34,377 nucleotides of DNA from Myxococcales bacterium (GTDB taxonomy: Bacteria; Myxococcota_A; Polyangia; Polyangiales; Houyiibacteriaceae), in NCBI GenBank assembly GCA_019637115.1, contig JAHBWH010000080.1, forward strand, positions 1 to 34,377, in the 5' to 3' direction. The notes below the pieces were generated by a model, which did no database searches, was not told where the DNA came from, and was given only the letters and a program-made list of their open reading frames with translations. Below, in pieces: positions 8,009-16,853 of this stretch (position 1 is the first letter of the stretch; every line of letters starts with the position of its first letter). The position numbers and the translations under genes are program-made.

Positions 8009-8810
8009 GGGCGCCGACGTCATCGCGCTCTCGCTCGTCGACCTCGCGGGGGCGGCGACGCTCGTCCTGCTCGCCGGCGTCGTCAGCCTGCTGCTCCGGC
8101 TCGGGCTCGGAGGGCAGCTCGTCCTCGGGATGGTGCGCGCGACGGTGCAGCTCTTCCTGCTGGGCTTCGCGCTCCGCTGGATCTTCGCCCACGTCCACTG
8201 GGCGCTCACGGGCGGCGCGGCGCTCGTGATGATCTCGCTCGCGACCCGCGCGGCGCTTCAGCGCACGAGCCACGCGCTCGCGGGCGCCTTCGCGGGCAGC
8301 TTCCTGACGCTCGTGCTGACGGCCGGCGTCTTCGCGATCCTGGGCTCGGCGCTCTTCGTCGGGGCGGACCCCTGGTACCACCCGCGCTATCTCCTGCCGC
8401 TGCTCGGGATGCTGCTCGGCAACGGCCTCACGGGCATCTCGCTCTGCCTCGACAGCTTGCTGGTCTCGTTCGCCGACGATCGCGAGCGCGTGGAGCTCGA
8501 GCTCGCGCTCGGCGCGACGCGGTGGGAGGCGTCGCGAGATCCGCTCCGGCGCGCGGTGCGTCGGGGCATCGTGCCCATCGTGAACGCGATGATGGTCGCG
8601 GGCGTCGTGTCGATCCCAGGGATGATGACGGGGCAGATCCTCTCGGGGACCGAGCCCGTCGAGGCCGTGAAGTACCAGCTGCTCATCCTCTTTCTCATCG
8701 CGGGGGCCACGACGCTCGGCAGCCTAGGGGTGGCCGTCTTCGCGTCGATGCGCGCGCTCGACGAGGACCATCGCCTCCGCCCCGAGCGCCTCCGCCGGCG
8801 CGCGAAGTGA
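8001..8810 (+). CDS. fetB: ABC transporter permease, FetB/UPF0014 type
   Basis: Integral membrane permease (269 aa) with several hydrophobic helices and the conserved family segment LLGMLLGNGLTGISLCLD followed by VELELALGATRWEA, and later IPGMMTGQILSGTEPVEAV. These are hallmarks of the FetB/YbbM (UPF0014) family. Start is GTG 8001, inside the end of fetA, indicating translational coupling. The stop TGA at 8808-8810 overlaps a GTG at 8807 of the next gene. Partner of the upstream ATPase, probably an iron or metal exporter in the inner membrane. Confidence 0.9.
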   Translation: MAEGADVIALSLVDLAGAATLVLLAGVVSLLLRLGLGGQLVLGMVRATVQLFLLGFALRWIFAHVHWALTGGAALVMISLATRAALQRTSHALAGAFAGSFLTLVLTAGVFAILGSALFVGADPWYHPRYLLPLLGMLLGNGLTGISLCLDSLLVSFADDRERVELELALGATRWEASRDPLRRAVRRGIVPIVNAMMVAGVVSIPGMMTGQILSGTEPVEAVKYQLLILFLIAGATTLGSLGVAVFASMRALDEDHRLRPERLRRRAK

Positions 8811-9841
8811 CCGCGATGACCTCCGCGCGTCGCGTCCTCGTCGTCCTCGTCTGCGCGGCGCCCGTGCTCTTCGCCGTGAGCGCGCCGCTCCGTCGCGCCG
8901 TCGAGGCAGGCCGCGCGCTCGAGCGCTTCGAGCGCGGCGTGCCGCGCGTGGCGCGACGCGAGCACGTGGTCGAGGGGGTTCGGGTCCGGGACTTCGGCGC
9001 GGGGCCCGCGCTCGTGCTCGTGCACGGCGCGCACGAGGAGGGGATCGACGAGCCGCGGCTCGTGCGGCTCGCCGAGGTGCTGGCGGCGGAGGGCTTCGGC
9101 GTGCGCACCCCGGAGCTCCCGGGGCTCGTCGCGCTACGGCTCGAGCCCTCGGACCTCGACGCGCTGCGGCGCAGCAGCCCGCCCGGCGCCGCCGCGTTCG
9201 GCGTGAGCGTCGGTGGGACCTACGCGCTCCGCGTCGCCGCGGAGGCGCCGTCGGTCTTCTCGTCGCTGCTCGTGCTCGGCGCGCCCGCCGACCTCGAGCG
9301 GACGGCGCGCGCGCACCTCGTGGACGTCGAGCCGCGGGGTCAACCGCGGACGGTCGTCGATCCGCGGGGTCAGCCGCGGACGGTCGTCGATCCGCGGGGT
9401 CAGCCGCGGACGGTCGTCGATCCGCGGGGTCAGCCGCGGACGGTCGTCGACCCCTCGGGGCGACCAAGGACCGCCGTCGCGCGCGCGCACCCTTACGCCC
9501 ACCAGGTCTTCGCGACCGCCCTTGGCGGCGTCCTCGACGAGGCCTCGCTCGCGGCGGCGAGAACGCGGCTCGCGCGCCTCTCCCCCGAGCATCACCTCGC
9601 GGCGATCGAGCTCCCGGTCTTCGTCCTGCACGGCGCGGACGATCCGCTCGTGCCGACGGCCGAGGCGGACGCGCTCGCGAGCGCGCTCCCTCGCGCGAAG
9701 TGCTGGGTGTCGCCGCTGCTCGGGCACGCGGAGACGCGCGAGGTGGGCCTCGCCGAGCGCCTCGCGCTCGCCCGCTTCTTCGCCGAGGCCTTCGAGGCGT
9801 TCCGCCAGGCAGGAGCCACGCTGACGGTGCCGCCGCGCTGA
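8807..9841 (+). CDS. Alpha/beta hydrolase with in-frame 30-bp repeat insertion
   Basis: Alpha/beta-hydrolase-fold protein (344 aa) with an N-terminal hydrophobic segment (about residues 9-25, signal anchor). The oxyanion region is LVHGAH (71-76), the nucleophile elbow GVSVG (Ser134), the acid HGADDPLVP (Asp279) and the base LLGHAE (His307), so the triad looks complete. Between core strand VFSSLLVLGAP and the remaining fold, residues 176-225 are a tandem ten-residue repeat (PRGQPRTVVD), four near-perfect copies and one decayed. GTG 8807 overlaps the fetB stop (GTGA); ATG 8816 is the alternative start. Substrate unknown. Family breadth ranges from esterases to lipases. Confidence 0.85.
   Translation: MTAMTSARRVLVVLVCAAPVLFAVSAPLRRAVEAGRALERFERGVPRVARREHVVEGVRVRDFGAGPALVLVHGAHEEGIDEPRLVRLAEVLAAEGFGVRTPELPGLVALRLEPSDLDALRRSSPPGAAAFGVSVGGTYALRVAAEAPSVFSSLLVLGAPADLERTARAHLVDVEPRGQPRTVVDPRGQPRTVVDPRGQPRTVVDPRGQPRTVVDPSGRPRTAVARAHPYAHQVFATALGGVLDEASLAAARTRLARLSPEHHLAAIELPVFVLHGADDPLVPTAEADALASALPRAKCWVSPLLGHAETREVGLAERLALARFFAEAFEAFRQAGATLTVPPR
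9332..9481 (+). repeat. In-frame 30-bp tandem repeat inside the hydrolase gene
   Basis: Units begin at 9332, 9362, 9392 and 9422; a fifth, diverged unit spans 9452-9481. The first four differ by only a base or two. Each unit encodes PRGQPRTVVD and contains two CCGCGG palindromes spaced by GGTCAG. Because 30 is a multiple of three the expansion leaves the reading frame intact. Confidence 0.96.
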
Positions 9842-9924
9842 CGGTGCCGCCGCGCACATTTGCGGGTCTCGAGCTCGGCGCTCCTAAGCGCACGTCGTCG
9901 CCCGAGCGGTCAGGACGGAACGAC

Positions 9925-9952
9925 GAAGGGGAGCGCCGGAGCGCTCCCCTTC
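9925..9952. terminator. Bidirectional hairpin terminator between hydrolase and fusA
   Basis: A perfect 12-bp stem GAAGGGGAGCGC / GCGCTCCCCTTC with tetraloop CGGA sits between the convergent stops at 9841 and 9974. No U-tract follows on either strand, which is common in high-GC genomes. Confidence 0.75.
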
Positions 9953-9973
9953 ATCCGCCGGATGGCGGAGCCG

Positions 9974-12064
9974 TCACTTGTTCTTGGCGGCCTCGCGCTT
10001 GGCGACCTCTTCCTTGACCTGTTCGAGGATGTGCGGCGGCACGGGCGCGTAGTGGCTGAACTCCATCGAGAACTGGCCGCGGCCCGAGGTGGCCGAGCGG
10101 AGGTCGCCGATGTAGCCGAACATCGATCCGAGCGGGACGTCCGCCTTGATGCGGATCGAGCTCGCGCCCGGCTCCTGCGACTTGATCATGCCGCGGCGGC
10201 GGTTGAGGTCGCCGATGACGTCGCCGACGTTCACCTCGGGGACGAAGACGTCGACCTTCATGATCGGCTCGAGGAGCTGCGGCGCGCACTTCGGCATCGT
10301 GTGGCGGAACGCGGCCTTGGCCGCGATCTCGAAGGCCATCTGCGACGAGTCGACGGCGTGGAAGCCGCCATCCGTGAGCTTCACCTTGAAGTCGAGGAGC
10401 GGGTAGCCGCAGAGCGGGCCCTTCTCGAGCATCGACTTGAAGCCCTTCTCGACCGCCGGGATGTACTCCTTGGGGACGTTGCCGCCGACGACCGCCGACT
10501 CGAAGACGAAGCCCTCGCCGGGCTCGAGCGGCTCGATCGTGTAGTCGATCTTCGCGTACTGACCCGAGCCACCCGTCTGCTTCTTGTGGGTGTAGCTGTC
10601 GGAGACGGCGCGCGTGATCGTCTCGCGGTAGGCGACCTGCGGCTTGCCGACGTCGGCCTCGACGCCGTAGGTGCGCTTGAGGATGTCCACCTTGATGTCG
10701 AGGTGGAGCTCACCCATGCCCTTGAGGATCGTCTCGCCCGACTCCTGGTCGACCTCGGAGTGGAACGACGGATCCTCGGCGACCATCTTGCTGAGCGCGT
10801 TGCCGAGCTTCTCGCTGTTGGCCTTGTCGCGGGGGACGATGGCCATCGAGATGACGGGCGCGGGGAAGACCATCGGCTCGAGCGTCGCCGGGTTCTTCGG
10901 ATCCGCGAGCGTGTGGCCCGTGCGGACGTCCTTCATGCCGACGACGGCGATGATGTCACCCGCCTGCGCGGTCTCGATGAGCGTCCGGTCGTTCGCGTGC
11001 ATCTCGACCATGCGGCCGATGCGCTCCTGCTTGCCGGTCGCCGTGTTGACCAGCGCGTCGCCCTTGTTGATCGTGCCCGAGTAGATGCGGACGAACGTGA
11101 GCGTGCCGAAGCGGTCGTCCATGATCTTGAACGCCAGCGCGCGGGTCGGGCCGTTCGGGTCGACGATCGCGAACTTGCCCGTCTCGTTGCCCTCGAGGTC
11201 GATCTCCGGCTGCGGGTTGACCTCGGTGGGGTTCGGCAAGTAGTCGACGACGGCGTCGAGCACGTGCTGCACGCCCTTGTTCTTGAAGGACGAGCCGCAA
11301 TAGGTCGGGAAGAACGACATGTCGCGCGTGCCCTTGCGGATGCAGCGCTTGATGGTCGCGATGTCGGGCTCGTTGCCTTCGAGGTAGGCCTCGAGGACGT
11401 CGTCGTCCTGCTCGACGGCCGTCTCGATCAGCTCCGCGCGGTACTTCTCGACCTTCTCGACCATGTCCGCCGGGACGTCCTTGACGACGTAGTTCTCGGG
11501 AAGGCCCGAGTCGTCCCAGATGTACGCCTTGCGCTCGAGCAGGTCGACGATGCCGACGAAGTCGGCCTCGGTGCCGATCGGGAGCACCATGACGAGGGGC
11601 TTGGCGCCGAGGATCTTCTTGACCTGGTCGACGACGCGGTAGAAGTCCGCGCCGAGGCGGTCGAGCTTGTTGACGTAGATGATGCGGGCGACCTTCGAGT
11701 CGTTCGCATAGCGCCAGTTCGTCTCCGACTGCGGCTCGACGCCGCCCGAGCCGCAGAACACGCCGATGCCGCCGTCGAGCACCTTCAGCGAGCGGTAGAC
11801 CTCGATCGTGAAGTCGACGTGCCCGGGGGTGTCGATGACGTTGAGCTGGTGATCCTTCCAGAAGCAGGTCGTCGCCGCGGACTGGATGGTGATCCCGCGC
11901 TCCTTCTCCTGGTCCATGAAGTCGGTCGTCGCGGCGCCGTCGTGGACCTCCCCCAACTTGTGGATCTTGCCGGTGAGCTTGAGGATTCGCTCGGTGGTCG
12001 TCGTCTTGCCGGCGTCCACGTGGGCGAAGATGCCGATGTTGCGGTATTTGCTGAGGTCCTTCAT
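9974..12064 (-). CDS. fusA: Translation elongation factor G
   Basis: Complete EF-G of 696 residues, the usual length. Start ATG 12064 gives the canonical N terminus [20 protein letters not shown]. GTPase motifs: G1 AHVDAGKT (14-21), switch region [10 protein letters not shown] (about 56-65), G3 DTPGHVDF (78-85) and G4 NKLD (132-135). The C-terminal domain IV/V sequence ([32 protein letters not shown]) is intact. It catalyses GTP-driven translocation on the ribosome and, with ribosome recycling factor, subunit splitting. The gene stands alone, without rpsL, rpsG or tuf neighbours. It may be the only or a second EF-G. The long plus-strand ORF over it is a high-GC shadow. Confidence 0.97.
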   Translation of the reverse strand: MKDLSKYRNIGIFAHVDAGKTTTTERILKLTGKIHKLGEVHDGAATTDFMDQEKERGITIQSAATTCFWKDHQLNVIDTPGHVDFTIEVYRSLKVLDGGIGVFCGSGGVEPQSETNWRYANDSKVARIIYVNKLDRLGADFYRVVDQVKKILGAKPLVMVLPIGTEADFVGIVDLLERKAYIWDDSGLPENYVVKDVPADMVEKVEKYRAELIETAVEQDDDVLEAYLEGNEPDIATIKRCIRKGTRDMSFFPTYCGSSFKNKGVQHVLDAVVDYLPNPTEVNPQPEIDLEGNETGKFAIVDPNGPTRALAFKIMDDRFGTLTFVRIYSGTINKGDALVNTATGKQERIGRMVEMHANDRTLIETAQAGDIIAVVGMKDVRTGHTLADPKNPATLEPMVFPAPVISMAIVPRDKANSEKLGNALSKMVAEDPSFHSEVDQESGETILKGMGELHLDIKVDILKRTYGVEADVGKPQVAYRETITRAVSDSYTHKKQTGGSGQYAKIDYTIEPLEPGEGFVFESAVVGGNVPKEYIPAVEKGFKSMLEKGPLCGYPLLDFKVKLTDGGFHAVDSSQMAFEIAAKAAFRHTMPKCAPQLLEPIMKVDVFVPEVNVGDVIGDLNRRRGMIKSQEPGASSIRIKADVPLGSMFGYIGDLRSATSGRGQFSMEFSHYAPVPPHILEQVKEEVAKREAAKNK

Positions 12065-12466
12065 CGCAGGGTCCGTTTCGTTCGACTCGGGGGGTCCGAA
12101 AAATCCAGGCGCTTCCTGCCCGGAACTGAGCGAAATGCAAGCCGAGCGACCCCCTTCAGCGTGATTTTTCGGAGGCGGTGGGACATCCGCGGAGCGCCGA
12201 GGGTGCCCTTTCGACCGGTCCGCGCGGGAGAGGGTGGGTGCGATTCCAGTCGGGGCGGATCGCATGCGGGCGGCGTCGCGACCGCCGTCGGTCGGGTGGG
12301 CGGGTGCGCCGCCAGGCGGTGAGGAGGAGCGTGCCGGGAGGCAGCCACGAAGGAGGAACCGCCTCGGGGAGTCCGGGATCATGGAGCAGATGCACGAGAA
12401 GGCCCACCGACGAGCGGCGGGCCTCCTTCGTGTGCTCCGCGGGGGAGAGCCCCCCGACAGATCGCC
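12065..12466 (-). other. 402-bp gap: fusA leader and peroxidase 3' region
   Basis: I see no gene here. The frames open over it are extensions or shadows of fusA and lack coding character. The part next to the peroxidase stop holds hairpins (see 12440-12455); the remainder must carry the fusA promoter. I cannot point to convincing -35/-10 boxes; the only A/T-richer patch is near 12159-12172. Confidence 0.5.
12440..12455 (-). terminator. Hairpin downstream of the haem peroxidase
   Basis: CGGGGG-AGAG-CCCCCC forms a short GC stem 11 bases past the peroxidase stop at 12467. A longer imperfect inverted repeat (GCACGAGAAGGCCC ... GGGCCTCCTTCGTGTGC, about 12392-12435) follows it in the direction of transcription. 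Together they are a plausible terminator; there is no T-run. Confidence 0.45.
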
Positions 12467-14575
12467 TCAGTCCCAGGGGTAGAAGGCGTTCGCGACGTTC
12501 GCGAGGCCCGTGCTGCCGAGCTCGGGGAAGTGGCGCAAGAGCACCGACTTCATCGAGCTCATCTCGACCCAGAGCAGACCCTCGTTCGTGTAGGTGTCCG
12601 CGTTGTAGAGCTCCGTGAAGAAGCGGTCGCCCTGCAGACGGCGGGTCGCCATCACGGTGAAGACCTGGAAGAGCGTCTCGCCGAAGCCATAGCAGCTCGG
12701 GCGCTGGCCCTCGGCGAGGGTGCCGACCATGAGGTCGACCTTGTCGATGTCGCCGTAGATCTGCTGCAGGCGGTGGGCGAGCGTCGCGTCGCCGCCGGTG
12801 AGCGTGATGAAGTCCGGCACGCGAGGCAGGCGGAGGAGCTGCCGCGCGTCGTTGTAGCGCGGCAGGCCGCGCTCGCGGTCGCGGACGATGTCGATGGTGC
12901 CCATGTCGATGAAGCCGCGGCCCGGGACGTGGAGGTCCTGGAGGAACTGCGGGTAGTTGTCGAGCACGAGCGCGCCGGGGTTCGAGATGCCGAACGAGTA
13001 GAGCATGTCGAGCATGCCGTGGCGCTGCAGCAGCGCGCGACCGCGCGCCTCGCGCGTGTGCTCGGTCGGCACGACGTCGCGGAAGCGATTGTTCTGCGCG
13101 GAGCGGACCACGAAGTGCTCCGGGAGGAGCGGGTGCATGCGGTAGACCGAGACGAACTCCTCGGTCATCGCGTAGGCCGCGTCGTGGAGGTTGCGGCCGT
13201 CAGGGTTGCCGACGACGCCGTAGACGACGGGGTTCGGATAGAGGCCCGGGATCGGCGGCAGCGGCGGGCACGTGTAGTGGTTCAACCCGTACCAGTTCGC
13301 GTGCATGCCGATGTCGAGGTTCGAGTTCGGCAGGATCGCGGGGGTCCACTCGAGCGTGTGGATCTTCGCGATGAGGGCGGCGTTGATGAGGCGCGCGGTG
13401 TCGAAGAGGCGTTGATCGTCCCAGCTCGGGTAGTTGCGCGCGAGCATGTCCGCGATGGCGTTGTGCTCGCGGACGAAGAGGTTGTGCAGGAGCTCGAGGC
13501 CGACCCAGAAGTTCTCGCGCATCCCGGTGTCGGAGTAGCCGCCTTGCCCGACGGGCAGCATGCCTCGGTGGTCGAGCTTCATCCGGCCGCCCACGAAGGC
13601 GCGCAGGCGATTCGCCGTCGCCTCGTCGCTGCCGTAGACCTGCGAGGCGTCCCACCAATGCGTGACCTCGTTGGTGTACGTGGGCGGCAGGCCATCGTCG
13701 CGGCCGGCGACGCGCGTCGGGTCGGGGCGCGTGCGGGGGATCGAGAGCGTGCGCTGCCCGCGCAGGCGCGCGGGGTCGAGCGGGCTCAGCGGGACCTCGA
13801 TGGTGTCGCGCGAGTTGCGGGGTACGGGGCCGTGGTCGAACCAGTCGTGGATCTGGAACTGCGTCCACGCGCCCGCGAGGTTGTTGAGGAAGGGCACCGG
13901 CTTGAAGCCGGAGCCCGCGATCCCGCGGCGGCGCAGGAGCGCCAGGCTGATGGTGCGCGGGTTCGGCTCGAGCATCGTCGCCTCGTTCGGGTAGGCGGCG
14001 GCGAGCGCGATGTTGCGGCCGAAGCGGGTGCCGGCCGCGCCCATGAGCGGGTTCGTCGGGTCGTTGCAGGTGCCGTCGAGGTTGCGGCGCGTATAGGGCC
14101 CCGCCGCGCAGACCACGGAGGGCCGCGCCGGATCCGTGATCAGCGGGACGCCCGTCGCGCCGCCGACGTAGGTGTCGATGAGGTTGAAGCGCTCGAGGAT
14201 GCCGCGCATCACCGCGAGCTTCGCGAGCCCGCGCTCACGCGGCTCGTAGTACCAATTCGTCCACGGACCCGTGAAGAGGTCGGCCGCGAGCGCCGGATCC
14301 TGGGCCATCGTCAAGAGGCCGATGAGCTCCGAGGAGAGCACGGTCGCGGGCGCCGGGCCGTCGGGGCCGACGCAGACGGGCACGGTCCCCCGCGCCGGGT
14401 CGGCCGGGCAGCAGAGCCCCATCGCCGCGGAGATGGGCTCGCACACCGTCCCTGCGTCGCACGACTCGGGAACCCCGGGCGCGCAGAAGCCCTGCGCGTC
14501 GGCTGTCGTGGGTACCCAGGATGCCAGCGCGACCGCCGCGCCGACCCACAGTCCAACACCACGTGAAGTAGCCAT
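12467..14575 (-). CDS. Secreted haem peroxidase, cyclooxygenase/alpha-dioxygenase-like
   Basis: Member of the animal-type haem peroxidase superfamily (702 aa). ATG 14575 starts a Sec signal peptide (hydrophobic 9-20, cleavage after ADA near 27). A Cys-rich region (31-68) follows, then the catalytic domain. Distal haem side: TQFQIHDWFDHG (His243). FVREHNAIADML (368-379) and KIHTLEW precede the proximal segment EFVSVYRMHPLLP, in which Tyr478 and proximal His481 keep the Tyr-x-x-His spacing of COX Tyr385/His388 and plant alpha-dioxygenases. RERGLPRYN (567-575) is another superfamily hallmark. By family this points to fatty-acid dioxygenation rather than simple peroxidation; the product is unknown. 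It acts outside the cytoplasm. The divergent neighbour is an exported hydrolase. Confidence 0.9.
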   Translation of the reverse strand: MATSRGVGLWVGAAVALASWVPTTADAQGFCAPGVPESCDAGTVCEPISAAMGLCCPADPARGTVPVCVGPDGPAPATVLSSELIGLLTMAQDPALAADLFTGPWTNWYYEPRERGLAKLAVMRGILERFNLIDTYVGGATGVPLITDPARPSVVCAAGPYTRRNLDGTCNDPTNPLMGAAGTRFGRNIALAAAYPNEATMLEPNPRTISLALLRRRGIAGSGFKPVPFLNNLAGAWTQFQIHDWFDHGPVPRNSRDTIEVPLSPLDPARLRGQRTLSIPRTRPDPTRVAGRDDGLPPTYTNEVTHWWDASQVYGSDEATANRLRAFVGGRMKLDHRGMLPVGQGGYSDTGMRENFWVGLELLHNLFVREHNAIADMLARNYPSWDDQRLFDTARLINAALIAKIHTLEWTPAILPNSNLDIGMHANWYGLNHYTCPPLPPIPGLYPNPVVYGVVGNPDGRNLHDAAYAMTEEFVSVYRMHPLLPEHFVVRSAQNNRFRDVVPTEHTREARGRALLQRHGMLDMLYSFGISNPGALVLDNYPQFLQDLHVPGRGFIDMGTIDIVRDRERGLPRYNDARQLLRLPRVPDFITLTGGDATLAHRLQQIYGDIDKVDLMVGTLAEGQRPSCYGFGETLFQVFTVMATRRLQGDRFFTELYNADTYTNEGLLWVEMSSMKSVLLRHFPELGSTGLANVANAFYPWD

Positions 14576-14794
14576 ACGGCCCCCTTTCCACACCCAGTCC
14601 GTGAGGAAGCTTACAGTCCGGAACCTGGCGATCCAAGGCCGGGGACCCGAAAGCTCGCCAAGATGGCCAAAAAACGCCGACAAATTCGCTGGTGTACGAA
14701 TGTTGCGCTATTCGTGCACAGGCGACGCAGCGTCATCTTTGCACGAGTTGAAAGTTGTTCTTCCAACTTTTAGATTTCGTCGCGGAGGTGTCGC
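14576..14794. promoter_or_regulatory. Divergent regulatory region with two inverted repeats
   Basis: This 219-bp region separates the divergent peroxidase and hydrolase genes and is richer in A/T than its surroundings (14660-14775). It contains TCGTGCA (14712-14718) with TGCACGA (14740-14746), and AAAGTTG (14751-14757) with CAACTTT (14764-14770, loop TTCTTC). Either could be a protein-binding site or an RNA hairpin. GGAGGTG at 14784-14790 is a strong ribosome binding site for ATG 14795. Confidence 0.5.
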
Positions 14795-16069
14795 ATGCGT
14801 GTGATGGTGCTTGGCTTGGTCGCGGCCTCGTGGGGGCTCGGCTGCGGGAGTGACGACACGAGCGATGACGGGCGCGGTGACGCGAGCGTCGCGGACGCGC
14901 GCGACGACGCGACGATGGACGCGACCGCGCCTCCCGACGCGACGGACGCGGTGGACGCGGCGGCGCGGCCGGACGCCTCGCGGCGCGACGCAGGGGAGCT
15001 GCCGGCACTGCCGGATCTACCGGCCGAGGGGTGCGAGGGCGCGAGCCTCCGCGTCGTCCCGGGCGCTCCGGAGGTGCGGGGGCCCTGGGCGGTCGGCGCG
15101 CGCACGGTGAGCGTCGGCCGCCTGACCGCCGAGGTCTGGTATCCGGCGTCGTCCGCGGAGGGCGAGGCTGCGCGTTACGATCTGCGCGCGTGGCTGCCGC
15201 CTTCGCAGCGCGACCGGATCACCGACGACGAGAACCCCTGGCAGGACTGCGATTGCGTACGCGACGCGCCGATCGACGCCGAGCACGGGCCCTATCCCGT
15301 GGTCGTCTTCGTCCATGGGACGGCGGCGTTCCGGACCCAGTCGCTCTCGATCCTGACGCACTGGGCGAGCCGCGGCTTCGTCGTGGTGGCGGCGGATCAT
15401 CCGGGCCTCTTCCTCGGCGACCAGCTCGCCGTCGCCTGCCCCGACACCGCGAGCGGCGCGCGCGACATCCCCGGCGACGTGGCCGCGCTGCTCGCGGCGC
15501 TCGACGCCCCGTCGGGCGAGCTCGCCTTCCTCGACGGGCGGATCGAGCGCGCGCGCACGGCCCTCGCGGGCCACAGCGCGGGCGGCGCCGTGGCGAGCAT
15601 GACCTCGCGCGCGGGCGTCCGCGCCGTCATCGGGCTCTCGTCGAGCCAGGCGGCGAGCGCGTCGGAGGGCCTGCTCGGCGCGCTCTTCGTCGGCGCCAAC
15701 CAGGATCGCGTCGTCCGCTACATGCAGACGGTCAACGCCTTCGGGGCCTCGCCCGATCCGAAGTGGCTGCTCGGCATCGAGGGCAGCGGGCACCTCGCGC
15801 CGAGCGATCTCTGCGACCTGGTCAACGACGACGGCGAGGACCTCGTGGCCGTGGCGCAGCGTCGCAACGTCTGCGGCGCGATGTTCGCGTCGTTCCTCTT
15901 CGACTGCCGGGACGACCACATCGATCCCGAGGAGGCGCGGGTCGTCACGCGCGCGATCACGACGGCGGTGCTGGAGCAGACGCTGCTCTGCCACGACCGC
16001 GCGGACGCGATCGAGGCGATCCCGAGCCGCTTCGAGGCCGTGTCCGAGCTGCGCGGGCCAGGGCTCTGA
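14795..16069 (+). CDS. Lipoprotein alpha/beta hydrolase
   Basis: Exported lipoprotein (424 aa): signal MRVMVLGLVAASWGLGC with Cys17, then an Asp/Ala-rich linker to about residue 68. The alpha/beta hydrolase domain has VVVFVHGTAAF (oxyanion HG 174-175), nucleophile elbow AGHSAGG (Ser261), likely acid Asp304 (GANQDRVV) and base His333 (IEGSGHLAPSD). Layout resembles the platelet-activating-factor acetylhydrolase / polyester-hydrolase-like dienelactone hydrolase group. Several Cys pairs (DCDC 152-154; Cys340 and others near the C terminus) may form disulfides. GGAGGTG five bases before ATG 14795 fixes the start. Divergent from the COX-like peroxidase and possibly coregulated with it. An esterase acting on extracellular lipids or esters is plausible but not shown. 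Confidence 0.86.
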   Translation: MRVMVLGLVAASWGLGCGSDDTSDDGRGDASVADARDDATMDATAPPDATDAVDAAARPDASRRDAGELPALPDLPAEGCEGASLRVVPGAPEVRGPWAVGARTVSVGRLTAEVWYPASSAEGEAARYDLRAWLPPSQRDRITDDENPWQDCDCVRDAPIDAEHGPYPVVVFVHGTAAFRTQSLSILTHWASRGFVVVAADHPGLFLGDQLAVACPDTASGARDIPGDVAALLAALDAPSGELAFLDGRIERARTALAGHSAGGAVASMTSRAGVRAVIGLSSSQAASASEGLLGALFVGANQDRVVRYMQTVNAFGASPDPKWLLGIEGSGHLAPSDLCDLVNDDGEDLVAVAQRRNVCGAMFASFLFDCRDDHIDPEEARVVTRAITTAVLEQTLLCHDRADAIEAIPSRFEAVSELRGPGL

Positions 16070-16136
16070 GCGGCTTCGTGGCGGGTCGAAGACGCCGACG
16101 TCTTGCGCCGGCGCGCGCGCAAGACACGATGCGGCG

Positions 16137-16853
16137 ATGTCGCGCGCGCTGCTGCTCGACGCGGGCAACACCCTCGTCTACTTGGACCACGCGGCCGTGG
16201 CCGCGATCGCGGGGCTGGACGCGGGCGCCGTCGAGCGCGCCGAGGCGCCCGCCAAACGCCGCTACGAGGCGATGCTCCGCGAGGGGGCGAGCCACGAGGA
16301 CGGCTGGGCTGCCTTCATGCGCGAGCTCCTCGGCGCGGCTGGCCTCGCGAGCGCGCGCGTCGACGAGACGGTCGTCGCGCTCCGCGCGGCCCACGACGAG
16401 CTGAACCTCTGGCGCCGCGTGCCGAGCGGGTTGCCCGAGGCCCTCCGCAGGCTGCGGCAGGCGGGGTGGAAGCTCGGCGTGGTCTCGAACTCGGAGGGGC
16501 GCCTCCGCGAGCTCTTCGACGTCCTCGCGCTGACGTCGCTCTTCGAGGTGATCGTCGACAGCGGCGTCGTCGGCCTGCAGAAGCCCGACCCGCGCGTGTT
16601 CTGGCTCGCGACCGAGGCGCTCGGCGTCGCGCCCCCGGACGCGGTCTACGTCGGCGACATCCCGGCCGTCGACGTCGACGGCGCTCGCGCGGCGGGGCTC
16701 TCGGCCGCGCTCGTCGACACGCTCGGCGTCTTCCCGGACTACCGCGGCGCGCCGCGCTACGAACGGACCGAGGCGCTGATCGATGATCTGCGCGAACACC
16801 GCTTCGTGTGGGAGTCGCCGCCGAGCGGCTCGGAGGACCCCCATGGGAGGTGA
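16137..16853 (+). CDS. HAD-superfamily hydrolase
   Basis: HAD-like protein of 238 aa. Motif I is LLLDAGNTLVYLD: the nucleophile Asp8 is present, but the position two residues on, usually Asp in phosphatases, is Gly10. Motif II is GVVSNS (Ser117), motif III LQKPDP (Lys149), and motif IV VYVGDIPAVDVDG (Asp174, Asp179). A helical cap lies between motifs I and II, as in subfamily IA. Loss of the +2 Asp is also seen in dehalogenase-type HADs, so reaction type is open: phosphatase, dehalogenase-like or other. The stop overlaps the next gene's start by 11 bases, so the two are translationally coupled. Confidence 0.87.
   Translation: MSRALLLDAGNTLVYLDHAAVAAIAGLDAGAVERAEAPAKRRYEAMLREGASHEDGWAAFMRELLGAAGLASARVDETVVALRAAHDELNLWRRVPSGLPEALRRLRQAGWKLGVVSNSEGRLRELFDVLALTSLFEVIVDSGVVGLQKPDPRVFWLATEALGVAPPDAVYVGDIPAVDVDGARAAGLSAALVDTLGVFPDYRGAPRYERTEALIDDLREHRFVWESPPSGSEDPHGR

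Noticed and set aside
5213-8209. 998-codon minus-strand ORF opposite the PilZ-Hsp70 and fetA genes
   Set aside because: It is antisense to genes with clear domain motifs, has Arg/Ala/Asp/Glu-rich shadow composition and no domain; typical of high-GC DNA.
12073-12090. GTTCGACTC, resembling a tRNA T-loop, in the fusA leader
   Set aside because: No matching acceptor stem, anticodon arm or D-arm can be formed around it.
9860-12322. 820-codon plus-strand ORF opposite fusA
   Set aside because: Mirror of the fusA codon pattern (Asp/Val/Leu/Arg/Glu-rich), no motif; EF-G on the other strand is certain.
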